This document shows, one piece after another, positions 52,388 through 59,577 of a stretch of 64,000 nucleotides of DNA. A program made the translations under genes and the position numbers. The notes under the pieces are model-generated. The model was not told the origin of the DNA and did not search any database. It worked only from the letters and a program-made list of their open reading frames with translations. Within the stretch, counting starts at the first letter, position 1, and the number at the start of each line of letters is the position of its first letter. The stretch is from JASSUD01 sp031963445 (GTDB lineage Bacteria > Pseudomonadota > Gammaproteobacteria > Burkholderiales > Burkholderiaceae). The stretch lies in NCBI GenBank assembly GCA_031963445.1, contig JASSUH010000001.1, positions 1,054,001-1,118,000 on the forward strand. The letters are read 5' to 3'.

Positions 52388-53167
52388 TTAGTGGGGGCGC
52401 TCAGGTTCGATAAGCGCAACCTGGTTAAGTCTCATGGCGATATCTGCCTTAAAAAGTAAATCAAAGATGAACACAGATAGCTTGGCGACGATGGCTTGAT
52501 ATAGCATTTGCTGCGCTTGCCCCTCGTGATAGGCGGCCTGCTGTTCATGTTCAGTAAACAGTAGAGCGGTCAGGTTTTCTGCTTGAAATAGCCATTGATC
52601 TAGCTTTTTAAGCGAATCTTTAAGTGGTTTATTTGCTTGTTTTTGTGCTTGCGCTTGAAAGCCGAGCAAATCAAAGACAGCTTGTATTAAGCGTGGAGCG
52701 ATGGTTAGGCCGAATAGGATTTCGCTGAGAGTGGCAGCCGATAAGGTGAGCATGCTTGCCCCAGACAGTAATAATAGGGTAGAGGCTGTCAAGGCTGCTG
52801 CGGTTAAGACACCCCAAGCTAGTAGGCTCCAGTTAAGGGGAACGGATGAATTGGTTAAGCCAATGCGGGATGTCTTAACTTCTTCTTGGCAAGCTTCGAT
52901 TTCGCTAAGTAGATTGTCTAGTTGTTCCGTCTGAGCAGTAGGGCCTTCGTTAGCAAGTTGATTAAGGGTGTTTAATAGATTGTTAATGCGTTCCATAAAC
53001 AGTTCAGAGGATTTTTCCGTACTCTGCTCAGGCCAAGCTTGTTGAATTTGATGAAGTTGCTTAGTCAGTTTTTGTAACTGACGCTGAAGGCGTGTCTCTT
53101 CTGTGGGTTTGGCTTTCCAGGTTAAAGGAAAAGAAATGGTGGTAATGTGCGTAATTGGCGAATTCAT
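52388..53167 (-). CDS. unknown phage protein, coiled coil - membrane hairpin - coiled coil
   Basis: Not recognised. 259 aa from ATG 53167 with GGGAGAAG upstream. Residues about 25-100 are a Gln/Leu-rich coiled coil (RQLQKLTKQLHQIQQAW), about 115-165 hold two hydrophobic helices (WSLLAWGVLTAAALTASTLL, MLTLSAATLSEILFGLTIAP), and about 175-250 are a second amphipathic region. No signal peptide. Last gene of the leftward early operon, the place where temperate phages often carry exclusion or conversion genes. The layout resembles membrane-active proteins, but no family is assigned. Confidence 0.8.
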   Translation of the reverse strand: MNSPITHITTISFPLTWKAKPTEETRLQRQLQKLTKQLHQIQQAWPEQSTEKSSELFMERINNLLNTLNQLANEGPTAQTEQLDNLLSEIEACQEEVKTSRIGLTNSSVPLNWSLLAWGVLTAAALTASTLLLLSGASMLTLSAATLSEILFGLTIAPRLIQAVFDLLGFQAQAQKQANKPLKDSLKKLDQWLFQAENLTALLFTEHEQQAAYHEGQAQQMLYQAIVAKLSVFIFDLLFKADIAMRLNQVALIEPERPH

Positions 53168-53184
53168 GAGACTTCTCCCTTTGT

Positions 53185-53685
53185 TTATTGAATCTCGACT
53201 CGAAAGCGATAAACCAACTGACAGCCCGGCACATTGACGTTTGCTTGCAAGGCTTTTTTAATCCGCTCTTTATCTGGCACTGGTTCAGGTAGAGGCGGTT
53301 GACGCATGAATTCGGTGGGAATGGATGCGTCTTTATCGATGACTACTGCGCCTGGGTTTTTTTGTACAGCAAGCTTGAAATAGGGGTTATCAAATTTTTT
53401 GATGCCCACATAGTTCAGCGTATTAACCAGGTATTCTCGAATCTTTGCGGCGCGATGAATGAGTTTTTGAGCGCGCTCATTCATCGCTTGTGCTGCTTGT
53501 TGGATTTGCTCGGCGCTGCTTTCTAGATTCCGAGTCATCATCGCTAGATTGATGACTTTTTCTTCCAGTTCACCGCCGATGGATTCCAGCGTGTCAGCCA
53601 TGGTTTGCTCGTCGAGGTCGAGTTGCGCCAGAGTCTCGGCAGCTTGCTTATATTGCGTTGCGATTAGATAGAGGCTGGTATCCAT
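53185..53685 (-). CDS. siphovirus Gp157-family protein
   Basis: 166 aa. N-terminal coiled coil (LYLIATQYKQAAETLAQLDL...TMADTLESIGGELEEK) and a conserved second half AKKIREYL-like section seen as RAAKIREYLVNTLNYVGIKK, then FKLAVQKNPGAVVIDKDASI. This is the pattern of the Gp157 family known from streptococcal phages, linked there to phage resistance or recombination support. GGGTGAAG precedes ATG 53685. Lies 9 bp from the SSB-like gene. Confidence 0.85.
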   Translation of the reverse strand: MDTSLYLIATQYKQAAETLAQLDLDEQTMADTLESIGGELEEKVINLAMMTRNLESSAEQIQQAAQAMNERAQKLIHRAAKIREYLVNTLNYVGIKKFDNPYFKLAVQKNPGAVVIDKDASIPTEFMRQPPLPEPVPDKERIKKALQANVNVPGCQLVYRFRVEIQ

Positions 53686-53694
53686 TGCTTCACC

Positions 53695-54336
53695 CTAAAA
53701 CGGTACATCGTCATCAGGAAAATCATCGGTGGCAGGTACACTGCAATGGGTTTTAGATTGTGCACTCTCTCGGCTTTTCCATTCGTCACAGCTATGGATA
53801 ATTTCTTGCAGTTGTTTATGGAGCTTGTTAAAAACAGCGTCGTCTGGCTCGCTGACATCAAAGTACTGTAAATCGTTGACACCTTTAGGCTGCTGGAGGC
53901 CAGGTATTTTAGGTAGCGGGGAGAGGCTAGCGACGCTGCTGTAAGTCTTCCCTTCATGCTCTTTAAGTTTGACGTTGATCATGCCGTATTTACCTAATAG
54001 CGCTCGCATGTCAAAACCTTTTAACTCCTCGGTATTAAAAGCGTGGCCTCGCAACGATTCCAGGTCGGCACGTAATTTGGCTTTTTCATTAAGGCTAAGC
54101 GTATAGCGTTTACTAATGATGAGAGGGAACCCACCTTCGGTGGTTAACGGCTGTCCGTTTTCGTCTTCGCCAAATAATTCCCACCCGATTGAAACCTGAC
54201 GCACCTTGCGAACTTGGCCTTGGTATTCGCTCTTTTGAGTACCTAAATCAATCACGCGGTAACAGCGTCCGATGTGGTTGCCTGCGGGTACTGGTTTGAA
54301 ATTGGATTTGCTAGTGTCTATTGCGATAAGTGCCAT
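53695..54336 (-). CDS. phage SSB-like protein with acidic C-terminal tip
   Basis: 213 aa. The core (IGRCYRVIDLGTQKSEYQGQ, VRQVSIGWELFG, ISKRYTLSLNEKAKLRADLE) resembles phage proteins that take the single-strand binding position in early operons. The C-terminus DFPDDDVPF closely mimics the acidic tip of bacterial SSB (DDDIPF), which recruits replication and repair partners. Directly upstream of the Gp157-like gene. SSB function is inferred from the tip and context. Confidence 0.72.
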   Translation of the reverse strand: MALIAIDTSKSNFKPVPAGNHIGRCYRVIDLGTQKSEYQGQVRKVRQVSIGWELFGEDENGQPLTTEGGFPLIISKRYTLSLNEKAKLRADLESLRGHAFNTEELKGFDMRALLGKYGMINVKLKEHEGKTYSSVASLSPLPKIPGLQQPKGVNDLQYFDVSEPDDAVFNKLHKQLQEIIHSCDEWKSRESAQSKTHCSVPATDDFPDDDVPF

Positions 54337-54511
54337 GTTTCGTGTCCTCGTTTTGCCTATTTGTCATCATGAGTAAAGGTTGATGTTTCATTTCTGTTCG
54401 TTTTTCATCATATGTACGTAAATGTTGATGCTTATGTGCGATTTCGTATTGCTGCTGTTCTAATTGCTGTTGGTATTGCCACCAATCTGCGCCTTCCATC
54501 TCCTCATCCAT
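54311..54511 (-). CDS. small unknown phage protein
   Basis: 66 aa starting MDEEMEGADWWQYQQQLEQQ at ATG 54511, overlapping the stop of the preceding membrane protein gene (ATGGATGA); its own end overlaps the start of the SSB-like gene by 26 bp. Gln-, His- and Lys-rich. Not recognised; kept as a gene because of the tight coupled overlaps. Confidence 0.55.
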   Translation of the reverse strand: MDEEMEGADWWQYQQQLEQQQYEIAHKHQHLRTYDEKRTEMKHQPLLMMTNRQNEDTKHGTYRNRH

Positions 54512-54770
54512 CGCCACTCCTAAGATTGACTGCTGGCTTTCCACAAAGGTTGAGATGTGCTTGTTGTCCTTGCTGATAACCTTGCTCCCAGGCTTCAAGT
54601 TCGGCTTCTTGCTGGCTAGTAAGCTGCACTTCTTCGGGGGCAACTCGTGCAGCTAAGGCTGCAGCGAACAAAATAAGAAGGAAGGCTAAGGTCGTACTTA
54701 GCTTCGGATATTTTTCAATGAAACGTTCAAAGGCTGAGGGGTGGTTCGATGAAGTAAGGTTGTCGTTCAT
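54504..54770 (-). CDS. small single-pass membrane protein
   Basis: 88 aa. One membrane helix (LSTTLAFLLILFAAALAARV, about residues 24-43) followed by a Glu/Gln-rich tail. AAGGAGAGG precedes ATG 54770, which overlaps the previous gene's stop (ATGA). Function unknown; part of the leftward early operon. Confidence 0.7.
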   Translation of the reverse strand: MNDNLTSSNHPSAFERFIEKYPKLSTTLAFLLILFAAALAARVAPEEVQLTSQQEAELEAWEQGYQQGQQAHLNLCGKPAVNLRSGDG

Positions 54771-55162
54771 GCTGCCTCTCCTTCACCTTGTTTAAGTTCT
54801 TTGTAAAGCTGCTCGATTTCTTCTTGCATCGTTGTTATTTCTTGCCGCTTCCAATCAATTTTTTCTTCTAGAAAACAAAGCTTTTTTTTCAGCTTTGCGA
54901 GTTCAAAGGCTTGCTGGCGAATAGGTTGCTTTGAGTAGGTGAGACAGTTTTCGATCTGCTGAGGCGTGGGTTTTTTCCAGTTCGTAATTTTTCCGGTATT
55001 CATATCGATAGTGAGCATGAAGCAGTGGCTGCATGACTGAAGGGGGATGAAATCTGGTAAAAAATCTTCATAAATCGTCACACCACAGCCGTCCTTATCG
55101 ATTAAAAAGGCACCGAATTCACTTCGTTCTTTGATGTAAATACTTAGTGTTTTGGTTTCCAT
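54767..55162 (-). CDS. unknown early phage protein with C-terminal coiled coil
   Basis: 131 aa. N-terminal beta-rich half with a cysteine cluster (CSHCFML), then a long charged coiled coil (ELAKLKKKLCFLEEKIDWKR to LYKELKQGEGE). GAGGAGA stands before ATG 55162. Not recognised. Confidence 0.75.
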   Translation of the reverse strand: METKTLSIYIKERSEFGAFLIDKDGCGVTIYEDFLPDFIPLQSCSHCFMLTIDMNTGKITNWKKPTPQQIENCLTYSKQPIRQQAFELAKLKKKLCFLEEKIDWKRQEITTMQEEIEQLYKELKQGEGEAA

Positions 55163-55180
55163 GTTTATTTCTCCTCGTTG

Positions 55181-55552
55181 CTAAGGGTTTCTCGGCATTT
55201 CAGGTACATGTAAATAAAAGTGATTGCTGGTTGCGTTGTAGTGGTTAATTTGTCGTGTATAGAAGATGGCGCGATCTAAGAGATGGCCAGTTTTTTTCTC
55301 TAAAAATATCTCGTAAGTGTCAACTAATAGTCGGGTTGCTTTACCTTGTTCAGCCTCTTTAAGCGCTTCTTCTTTGATCTGGTCAGGTAAGTTATCTAGT
55401 TCTTCCAGCAAATCATCAAAGGTCAATTCACGATGCATGGCTTCTTCGGCAAAGTCGTAATCTTCATCCGCTTCCTCTTGCTTTCTTTCCAATAGGGCTT
55501 GCACAGCATCGTAGTGAGCGTCGACTTGGTGCATGAATTTGTTAAGGTTCAT
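55181..55552 (-). CDS. unknown early phage protein
   Basis: 123 aa from ATG 55552 (MNLNKFMHQVDAHYDAVQAL), chosen for the GGAGG 8 nt upstream. Very acidic middle (RKQEEADEDYDFAEEAMHRE, FDDLLEELDNLPDQ), mainly helical. Not recognised. Its start overlaps the 3' end of the preceding gene. Confidence 0.72.
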   Translation of the reverse strand: MNLNKFMHQVDAHYDAVQALLERKQEEADEDYDFAEEAMHRELTFDDLLEELDNLPDQIKEEALKEAEQGKATRLLVDTYEIFLEKKTGHLLDRAIFYTRQINHYNATSNHFYLHVPEMPRNP

Positions 55553-55806
55553 CAGAGATGCCTCCCTAGCCAATAACAGGTAGTACGAAAGGCAATATTT
55601 ACTTTTTCAAGGCCGTTGATTGCATGTGCTGCCCGCTCTGCGGCTAGTGAGGTTTCTTTGCTTTGAGTAAGCGCTTCTCGATACGTTGTTGTTTCTGTAA
55701 AAAGCTTGTTACAAGCAGCCTCGACGGACCGTAGGTTTTCTTCTTCGATCTCTTTTCTTCCCTCAGGTGGGAGCGCTTTTAGAAAATCTTTGGAGTAGTT
55801 CATCAT
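55552..55806 (-). CDS. unknown early phage protein
   Basis: 84 aa, helical (YSKDFLKALPPEGRKEIEEE, AACNKLFTETTTYREALTQS). AGGGGC upstream would suit either ATG 55806 or ATG 55803. Not recognised. Confidence 0.68.
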   Translation of the reverse strand: MMNYSKDFLKALPPEGRKEIEEENLRSVEAACNKLFTETTTYREALTQSKETSLAAERAAHAINGLEKVNIAFRTTCYWLGRHL

Positions 55807-55829
55807 CAGCCCCTATTGATTTAGGCTAC

Positions 55830-56015
55830 TTACTTTGAGTTGGCAGTTAACACCTCTCGGAATCGCAAGGCGCTTTCATTCATGCGTTTGAGCACGTAAA
55901 TGATTTCTTCGGCATACCAAATTTCTTGAGCTACGTCGCCAGCGTCTCGGAAATAGTTATTGATTAAATCATTGAGGCGACCGCAATCGATTTCGATCTC
56001 AATCATGTAGTTCAT
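55830..56015 (-). CDS. small unknown protein, first gene of the leftward operon
   Basis: 61 aa (MIEIEIDCGRLNDLINNYFR ... YVLKRMNESALRFREVL), acidic and helical. It lies directly behind the candidate promoter PL and operators at 56032-56104, so it would be the first product expressed when repression is lifted. Confidence 0.68.
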   Translation of the reverse strand: MNYMIEIEIDCGRLNDLINNYFRDAGDVAQEIWYAEEIIYVLKRMNESALRFREVLTANSK

Positions 56016-56031
56016 AGCGTTCTCGTAGTGT

Positions 56032-56104
56032 TAGCAAAATGCTATTTATTTAGATTGAATAAAGAATAGCAAAAAGCTATTAATGCATCAATAGCAAATT
56101 GCAA
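56032..56104. promoter_or_regulatory. left operator triplet for the CI-like repressor
   Basis: Three 13-bp sites of the form TAGCA-N3-TGCTA: 56032-56044 (TAGCAAAATGCTA, perfect), 56067-56079 (TAGCAAAAAGCTA, one change) and 56092-56104 (TAGCAAATTGCAA, two changes). The second lies in the PL spacer and the third abuts its -35 box. The same motif recurs three times before the repressor gene. Confidence 0.85.
56063..56091 (-). promoter_or_regulatory. candidate promoter PL of the leftward early operon
   Basis: On the minus strand TTGATG (56091-56086), a 17-bp spacer and TATTCT (56068-56063). The spacer and -10 edge are covered by an operator site. It has the same construction as PR at 57553-57581, down to the same -35 hexamer. 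Confidence 0.75.
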
Positions 56105-56300
56105 TTATTTGAGGGGTGGGAGGTTAATCTTTGAAAAATAAGGGATTAACCTGGCGTCATGGCTATTTTCAGGAGCTTAAAGTTGCTCTCTAGCACAACA
56201 GAACCAATAATTAAGATGGCGTTAAAGAGAAATAGATGCGTTGTGCCGAAAAGCTAACCAAAACGAGAAGCTTGCTACTATCGCTTTAGATTGGGGAAGT

Positions 56301-56810
56301 ATGAAAAAATTATTTACCTTGGTGTTAGTGTTAATGGTTGCAGGCTGTACTGATTTTCAGCAAAGCCAAACGCAAGAACTAGCTCAGGCGAGAGAAAGGT
56401 TTGCCCTAAAAAGTGACTTTATTAATTCAAAAGTTACAGCAGGTGTTATAACAAGATCCGAAGGTGCGAATGAAATGGCTAGGACGGCTCGGGAGATTTT
56501 TCCGCGCGCGTATAAATTTCATGCTTTGATGGATTATCAAGCGTTGCTTCTTTTCCGTGTTGATAAAGGAGATATGCCAATAGAAGAGGCTAAATATCTA
56601 TACTCTCGACAAGCAGCGGAGTATGAAGCTGATGAGCAAGCTTATACTCAGCAAATTCAAGCTCAAAATGAGGCTATTCAACGAGCAGTGATTGCGGGGG
56701 CGCTAATAAATATGGGCAACACATTTCGTCAGATCTCAGTGCCTCCGCCACGCCCTTTGAATTGTCACACTACGCCTTTCGGCAATGAATATGCAACGAG
56801 TTGTTATTGA
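56301..56810 (+). CDS. prophage lipoprotein in the immunity region
   Basis: 169 aa from ATG 56301 with GGGGAA just upstream; the frame is open to 56241 but only this start gives a signal. Lipoprotein signal MKKLFTLVLVLMVAGC with lipobox VAGC and Asp at +3 after Cys-Thr-Asp region. The mature part is helical and Gln/Ala-rich (QTQELAQARERFALKSDF, ADEQAYTQQIQAQNEAIQRA), and ends with a Cys pair (NCHTTPFGNEYATSCY). Its place between the repressor and the early operon, read from its own promoter, is typical of genes expressed in the lysogen such as superinfection-exclusion or conversion lipoproteins (inference). Confidence 0.8.
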   Translation: MKKLFTLVLVLMVAGCTDFQQSQTQELAQARERFALKSDFINSKVTAGVITRSEGANEMARTAREIFPRAYKFHALMDYQALLLFRVDKGDMPIEEAKYLYSRQAAEYEADEQAYTQQIQAQNEAIQRAVIAGALINMGNTFRQISVPPPRPLNCHTTPFGNEYATSCY

Positions 56811-56850
56811 GAGGTTGTATTTGATGCGTGGTAGATTTAGTGTGTGAGTC

Positions 56851-57504
56851 TTATTTTAGACGCATGATGCCTTCTCGTACTACGCCACAGATAAGGGCGT
56901 CTGGTAGCAGCTCCAAAATTGGATATCTTGGATTGAGTGGTTTTAAATAGTATCGACCGCTATCTTTTATTAACTGCTTAAGAGTTCCTTCTTTATCATT
57001 ATTTTGACGCACTATAACAAAATCTCCTGGCGCCGCGTCTAGCTCCGGTTCAACTATGATAATCATACCTTCAGGAAAACTAGGCCATCCAGTTGGATTA
57101 ACCATCGAATCCCCCTCTACACGAACAGCATAAGTGCGAGGTTGCGCTTGCATTGTCGTGGCTATGTAATCTTTCGCCTCATTAGGTTGAAAATGGTCGG
57201 CGATATGTGGCCAGTTTCCCGCTTGTGCCCATGAAATAATAGGAACTTGTCCTTTCGGTACGGAACTACAAACAGTGCTACTAACTGATTCCCCATGCAG
57301 CTGATCCATATATCCATCTTGCAGATTTAAGGCTTTTTCTAGCCGACGTGCTGTATTGCTACCCATAGCACGGCCATCAGCCTGATTTTTAATTTGACTG
57401 ATATAGGCTGGCGCTATACCTACCTTATCTGCGAACTCTTTAATAGATTCATACCGCTTAAGAAATTCAAGCAAGTTTGCTAAGCGGATAGTTTTGATTT
57501 CCAT
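56851..57504 (-). CDS. CI-like phage repressor with S24 self-cleavage domain
   Basis: 217 aa from ATG 57504 (MEIKTIRLANLLEFL); upstream codons belong to the operator. The helix-turn-helix is IKEFADKVGIAPAYISQIKN. The C-terminal LexA/CI peptidase has the cleavage site Ala95-Gly96 (WAQAGNWP), nucleophile Ser133 in VEGDSMVNP and the general-base Lys176 in GTLKQLI. Loss by RecA-stimulated self-cleavage would induce the prophage. No Shine-Dalgarno is seen before the ATG, so a leaderless or weakly translated message is possible. Operators lie 13-73 bp upstream. Confidence 0.92.
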   Translation of the reverse strand: MEIKTIRLANLLEFLKRYESIKEFADKVGIAPAYISQIKNQADGRAMGSNTARRLEKALNLQDGYMDQLHGESVSSTVCSSVPKGQVPIISWAQAGNWPHIADHFQPNEAKDYIATTMQAQPRTYAVRVEGDSMVNPTGWPSFPEGMIIIVEPELDAAPGDFVIVRQNNDKEGTLKQLIKDSGRYYLKPLNPRYPILELLPDALICGVVREGIMRLK

Positions 57505-57516
57505 ACTGTACTTAAA

Positions 57517-57577
57517 TAGCAATTTGCTAGTCAAATAAATAACAAATTGCTATTGATGAGTGAGTAGCATTCTGCTA
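57517..57577. promoter_or_regulatory. right operator triplet for the CI-like repressor
   Basis: Sites 57517-57529 (TAGCAATTTGCTA, perfect), 57540-57552 (TAACAAATTGCTA, one change) and 57565-57577 (TAGCATTCTGCTA, perfect). They lie between the divergent repressor and the cro-like gene and overlap the candidate PR. Confidence 0.88.
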
Positions 57578-57581
57578 TTAT
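57553..57581 (+). promoter_or_regulatory. candidate promoter PR
   Basis: TTGATG (57553-57558), 17-bp spacer, TATTAT (57576-57581). One operator abuts the -35 and another fills the spacer up to the -10, mirroring PL. Confidence 0.75.
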
Positions 57582-57619
57582 TTAATTGCGTTAAAGAAAG
57601 CCTAACCAATATTAATACT

Positions 57620-57841
57620 GTGGATGCTAAAACTTTTCTTGAGAAATTCGGGGTTGATAGGGCTAAAGAGACCAGTGAAGCCGCTGGCACTACATATACC
57701 TATTTCAGCCAGATTGCTTATGGTCATAGACGACCATAAGTTGAGCTTGCTGAACGCCTTGTTTCTGCATCAGGAAACTGGCTTTCTTTTGAAGCGTTGA
57801 TGCGCTCTAAAAAAGTCAAGACAAGCTATTCCCACTCTTAA
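57620..57841 (+). pseudogene. Cro-like gene with in-frame stop
   Basis: From GTG 57620 the frame reads VDAKTFLEKFGVDRAKETSE, then AAGTTYTYFSQIAYGHRRP, then TAA (57737-57739), then VELAERLVSASGNWLSFEAL and MRSKKVKTSYSHS to the stop at 57839. Without the TAA it would be a 73-residue helix-turn-helix protein of YdaS/Cro type directly after PR. A single-base change (for example TCA to TAA) explains the break. If Cro is lost, the switch to lytic growth should be impaired. Confidence 0.78.
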
Positions 57842-58160
57842 TTTAGCTAGGTGCCATTTTTACTATCTTCTTTGTGCTCTTCAGAAAGATTTGCATATTT
57901 AATGCCTAACAACTGTGCCAAGGAAATGAAAAAGAAAAAAGCAGTAAGAACTAGTCTGTTAGGGAAATAAACCAAATATTTATATTGGATTTCGCTCAAA
58001 CAGAAATATCTCTATGTGTTTGAAACAAAGTGAGCCGCGGATTATCCCACACCGGCTATGGATACGTTGCGCTACCTCACACAATAACAGGGGAGCGCAT
58101 AAATAAAGTAATCCCTTCGACAAGCCTTTTCCTAACGAGTCTATTTTTTAGCAATAGATC
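57842..58160. other. gap after the cro-like pseudogene
   Basis: Holds only the doubtful small leftward frame at 57847-57999. No second regulator (cII type) and no iterated origin-like repeats are seen. Confidence 0.45.
57847..57999 (-). CDS. possible small membrane protein
   Basis: A leftward frame of about 50 codons from TTG 57999: SEIQYKYLVYFPNR, a hydrophobic stretch LVLTAFFFFISLAQLLGI, and a charged end YANLSEEHKEDSKNGT. The composition looks like a single-pass membrane protein or a 3' gene remnant. There is no ATG or Shine-Dalgarno. Low confidence. Confidence 0.22.
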   Translation of the reverse strand: MSEIQYKYLVYFPNRLVLTAFFFFISLAQLLGIKYANLSEEHKEDSKNGT

Positions 58161-58358
58161 ATGCCAAGACGTGAAAAGTGTAATGACGATATCCGTGTGC
58201 ATTTAGGCGAGACGCTTAAAAGCGATCTGAAAGTGATTGCAGCGCGGCAAGGATTCGATTCACTCTCGGCATATATCCGCAATATTTTGCGTGAGTTTGC
58301 TTACGGTCATATTAGCGAAGGACGTGATTTATTGGCAGGGACGGTGAGGGACGAATAG
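58161..58358 (+). CDS. small ribbon-helix-helix-type DNA-binding protein
   Basis: 65 aa: MPRREKCNDDIRVHLGETLK followed by SDLKVIAARQGFDSLSAYIRNIL. The beta-strand DIRVHL and two helices with the S-x-x-S-A-Y-I-R pattern are those of Arc/CopG-like repressors. Probably a phage transcription regulator at the start of the rightward arm. Confidence 0.72.
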   Translation: MPRREKCNDDIRVHLGETLKSDLKVIAARQGFDSLSAYIRNILREFAYGHISEGRDLLAGTVRDE

Positions 58359-58370
58359 GGACGCAAAAAG

Positions 58371-58607
58371 ATGAAAATAAATATGTTCACCTTATTTAAG
58401 CAACTCGTGGCGCGAACCCGGCAAAGATGGCTGATTGCACATATCGTCAAGCTCGAAGATAAAAATATGGCTTATTTGCATGAATTAGGCGCACGCATGA
58501 CGGTAGCCCAATCGTTAGCTGTACGCATGCAGCTCTGGAAAGAGCTACGCGCTGTGCTGGATACCTATTTGATTGAATTAAAGATGCATAAGCACGACAA
58601 AGAATGA
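58371..58607 (+). CDS. unknown small phage protein
   Basis: 78 aa, basic and helical (FKQLVARTRQRWLIAHIVKL, MQLWKELRAVLDTYLIELKM). ATG 58371; ATG 58383 is also possible. Starts 12 bp after the ribbon-helix-helix gene. Not recognised. Confidence 0.6.
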   Translation: MKINMFTLFKQLVARTRQRWLIAHIVKLEDKNMAYLHELGARMTVAQSLAVRMQLWKELRAVLDTYLIELKMHKHDKE

Positions 58608-58614
58608 GGTAGTG

Positions 58615-59577
58615 ATGAAGCAGAAGCAACCTTCATATCAATTTTATCCAGGAGATTGGCAAGCCAATAGCAATCTACGACGCTGCACGCATGCGGAGAA
58701 GGGGATTTGGCAGGATGTGCTGTGCTTGATGCACGATTCACAAGAATATGGTGTGCTGCGTTGGGAATTAAAGGAAATAGCTCAGGCGGTCGGCTGTAGT
58801 TTGGCTGCGCTAAAAGGCTTAGTTGATAAAGGGGTAATGAAAGGGGCCAATCAAGGTGCACAGTGTAAAGCGTTTATTTATGTGCCGCGTTCAGGACGTA
58901 AGGATGGCGAACCGGTGACTTTGGTGGCTGAGCAGGCTGGGCCGATTTGGTATTCATCGCGGATGGTAAGGGATGATTATGTACGCACCCTTCGTGGAGA
59001 ATCTGCGCGCTTAAGTGAAGGGAAGGGTGAAACACCTAACCCTTCACCAAAGCCCCCCTTAGGTGAAGACAAAGATGAAACACCCAAGCCCCCCGATTGC
59101 CTTCACCTCTCGTGCGCGCGCCCGTCATCTTCATCTTCTACTTCATTAAATACTTTAAACACTCCTGACGGAGTGTTCGTGCTCAGCGATGCTGAAGCAC
59201 ATGTTGCCGAGCCTTCTCAAGCCTTGCCAAACCAAGGACTACCGGCCTGTCCGCACCAAGCGATCATCGGCTTGTACGCTGAGCATTTGCCGCAACTGGC
59301 GCAGCCCAGGGTGTGGGAGGGAAATCGAGCGAAGCACCTGCAAACCCGCTGGCGTTGGGTGCTGACGGCAAAGAAACCCGATGGGGTGAGGTATGCGACC
59401 GATGCTGACGAGGCGTTGGCGTTTTTTGCTCGATTTTTCGGCTATGTGAGCCAAAGCGATTGGCTCATGGGCCGTGGTGGCAAGTGGTCGTGTGATTTGG
59501 GCTGGCTCGTGAAGGCAGACAATTTCGCCAAGGTGCTAGACGGTAACTACGAAAACGAAAACGCTGAGGCAGCATGA
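58615..59577 (+). CDS. phage replication initiator-like protein (DUF1376-type N-terminus)
   Basis: 320 aa from ATG 58615, preceded by GAGGT. N-terminal winged-helix section FYPGDWQANSNLRRCTHAEK, GIWQDVLCLMHDSQEYGVLR, then a low-complexity Pro/Ser linker (about residues 135-190) and a C-terminal DnaT-like region (LQTRWRWVLTAKKPDG, FFARFFGYVSQSDWLMG). It overlaps the dnaB-like gene by 4 bp. By position it is the O/DnaT-like protein that loads the phage helicase. Confidence 0.8.
   Translation: MKQKQPSYQFYPGDWQANSNLRRCTHAEKGIWQDVLCLMHDSQEYGVLRWELKEIAQAVGCSLAALKGLVDKGVMKGANQGAQCKAFIYVPRSGRKDGEPVTLVAEQAGPIWYSSRMVRDDYVRTLRGESARLSEGKGETPNPSPKPPLGEDKDETPKPPDCLHLSCARPSSSSSTSLNTLNTPDGVFVLSDAEAHVAEPSQALPNQGLPACPHQAIIGLYAEHLPQLAQPRVWEGNRAKHLQTRWRWVLTAKKPDGVRYATDADEALAFFARFFGYVSQSDWLMGRGGKWSCDLGWLVKADNFAKVLDGNYENENAEAA

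Noticed and set aside
58081..58160. Phage replication origin
   Set aside because: No iterons or AT-rich repeat cluster could be seen in the gap or within the initiator gene by reading; left uncalled.
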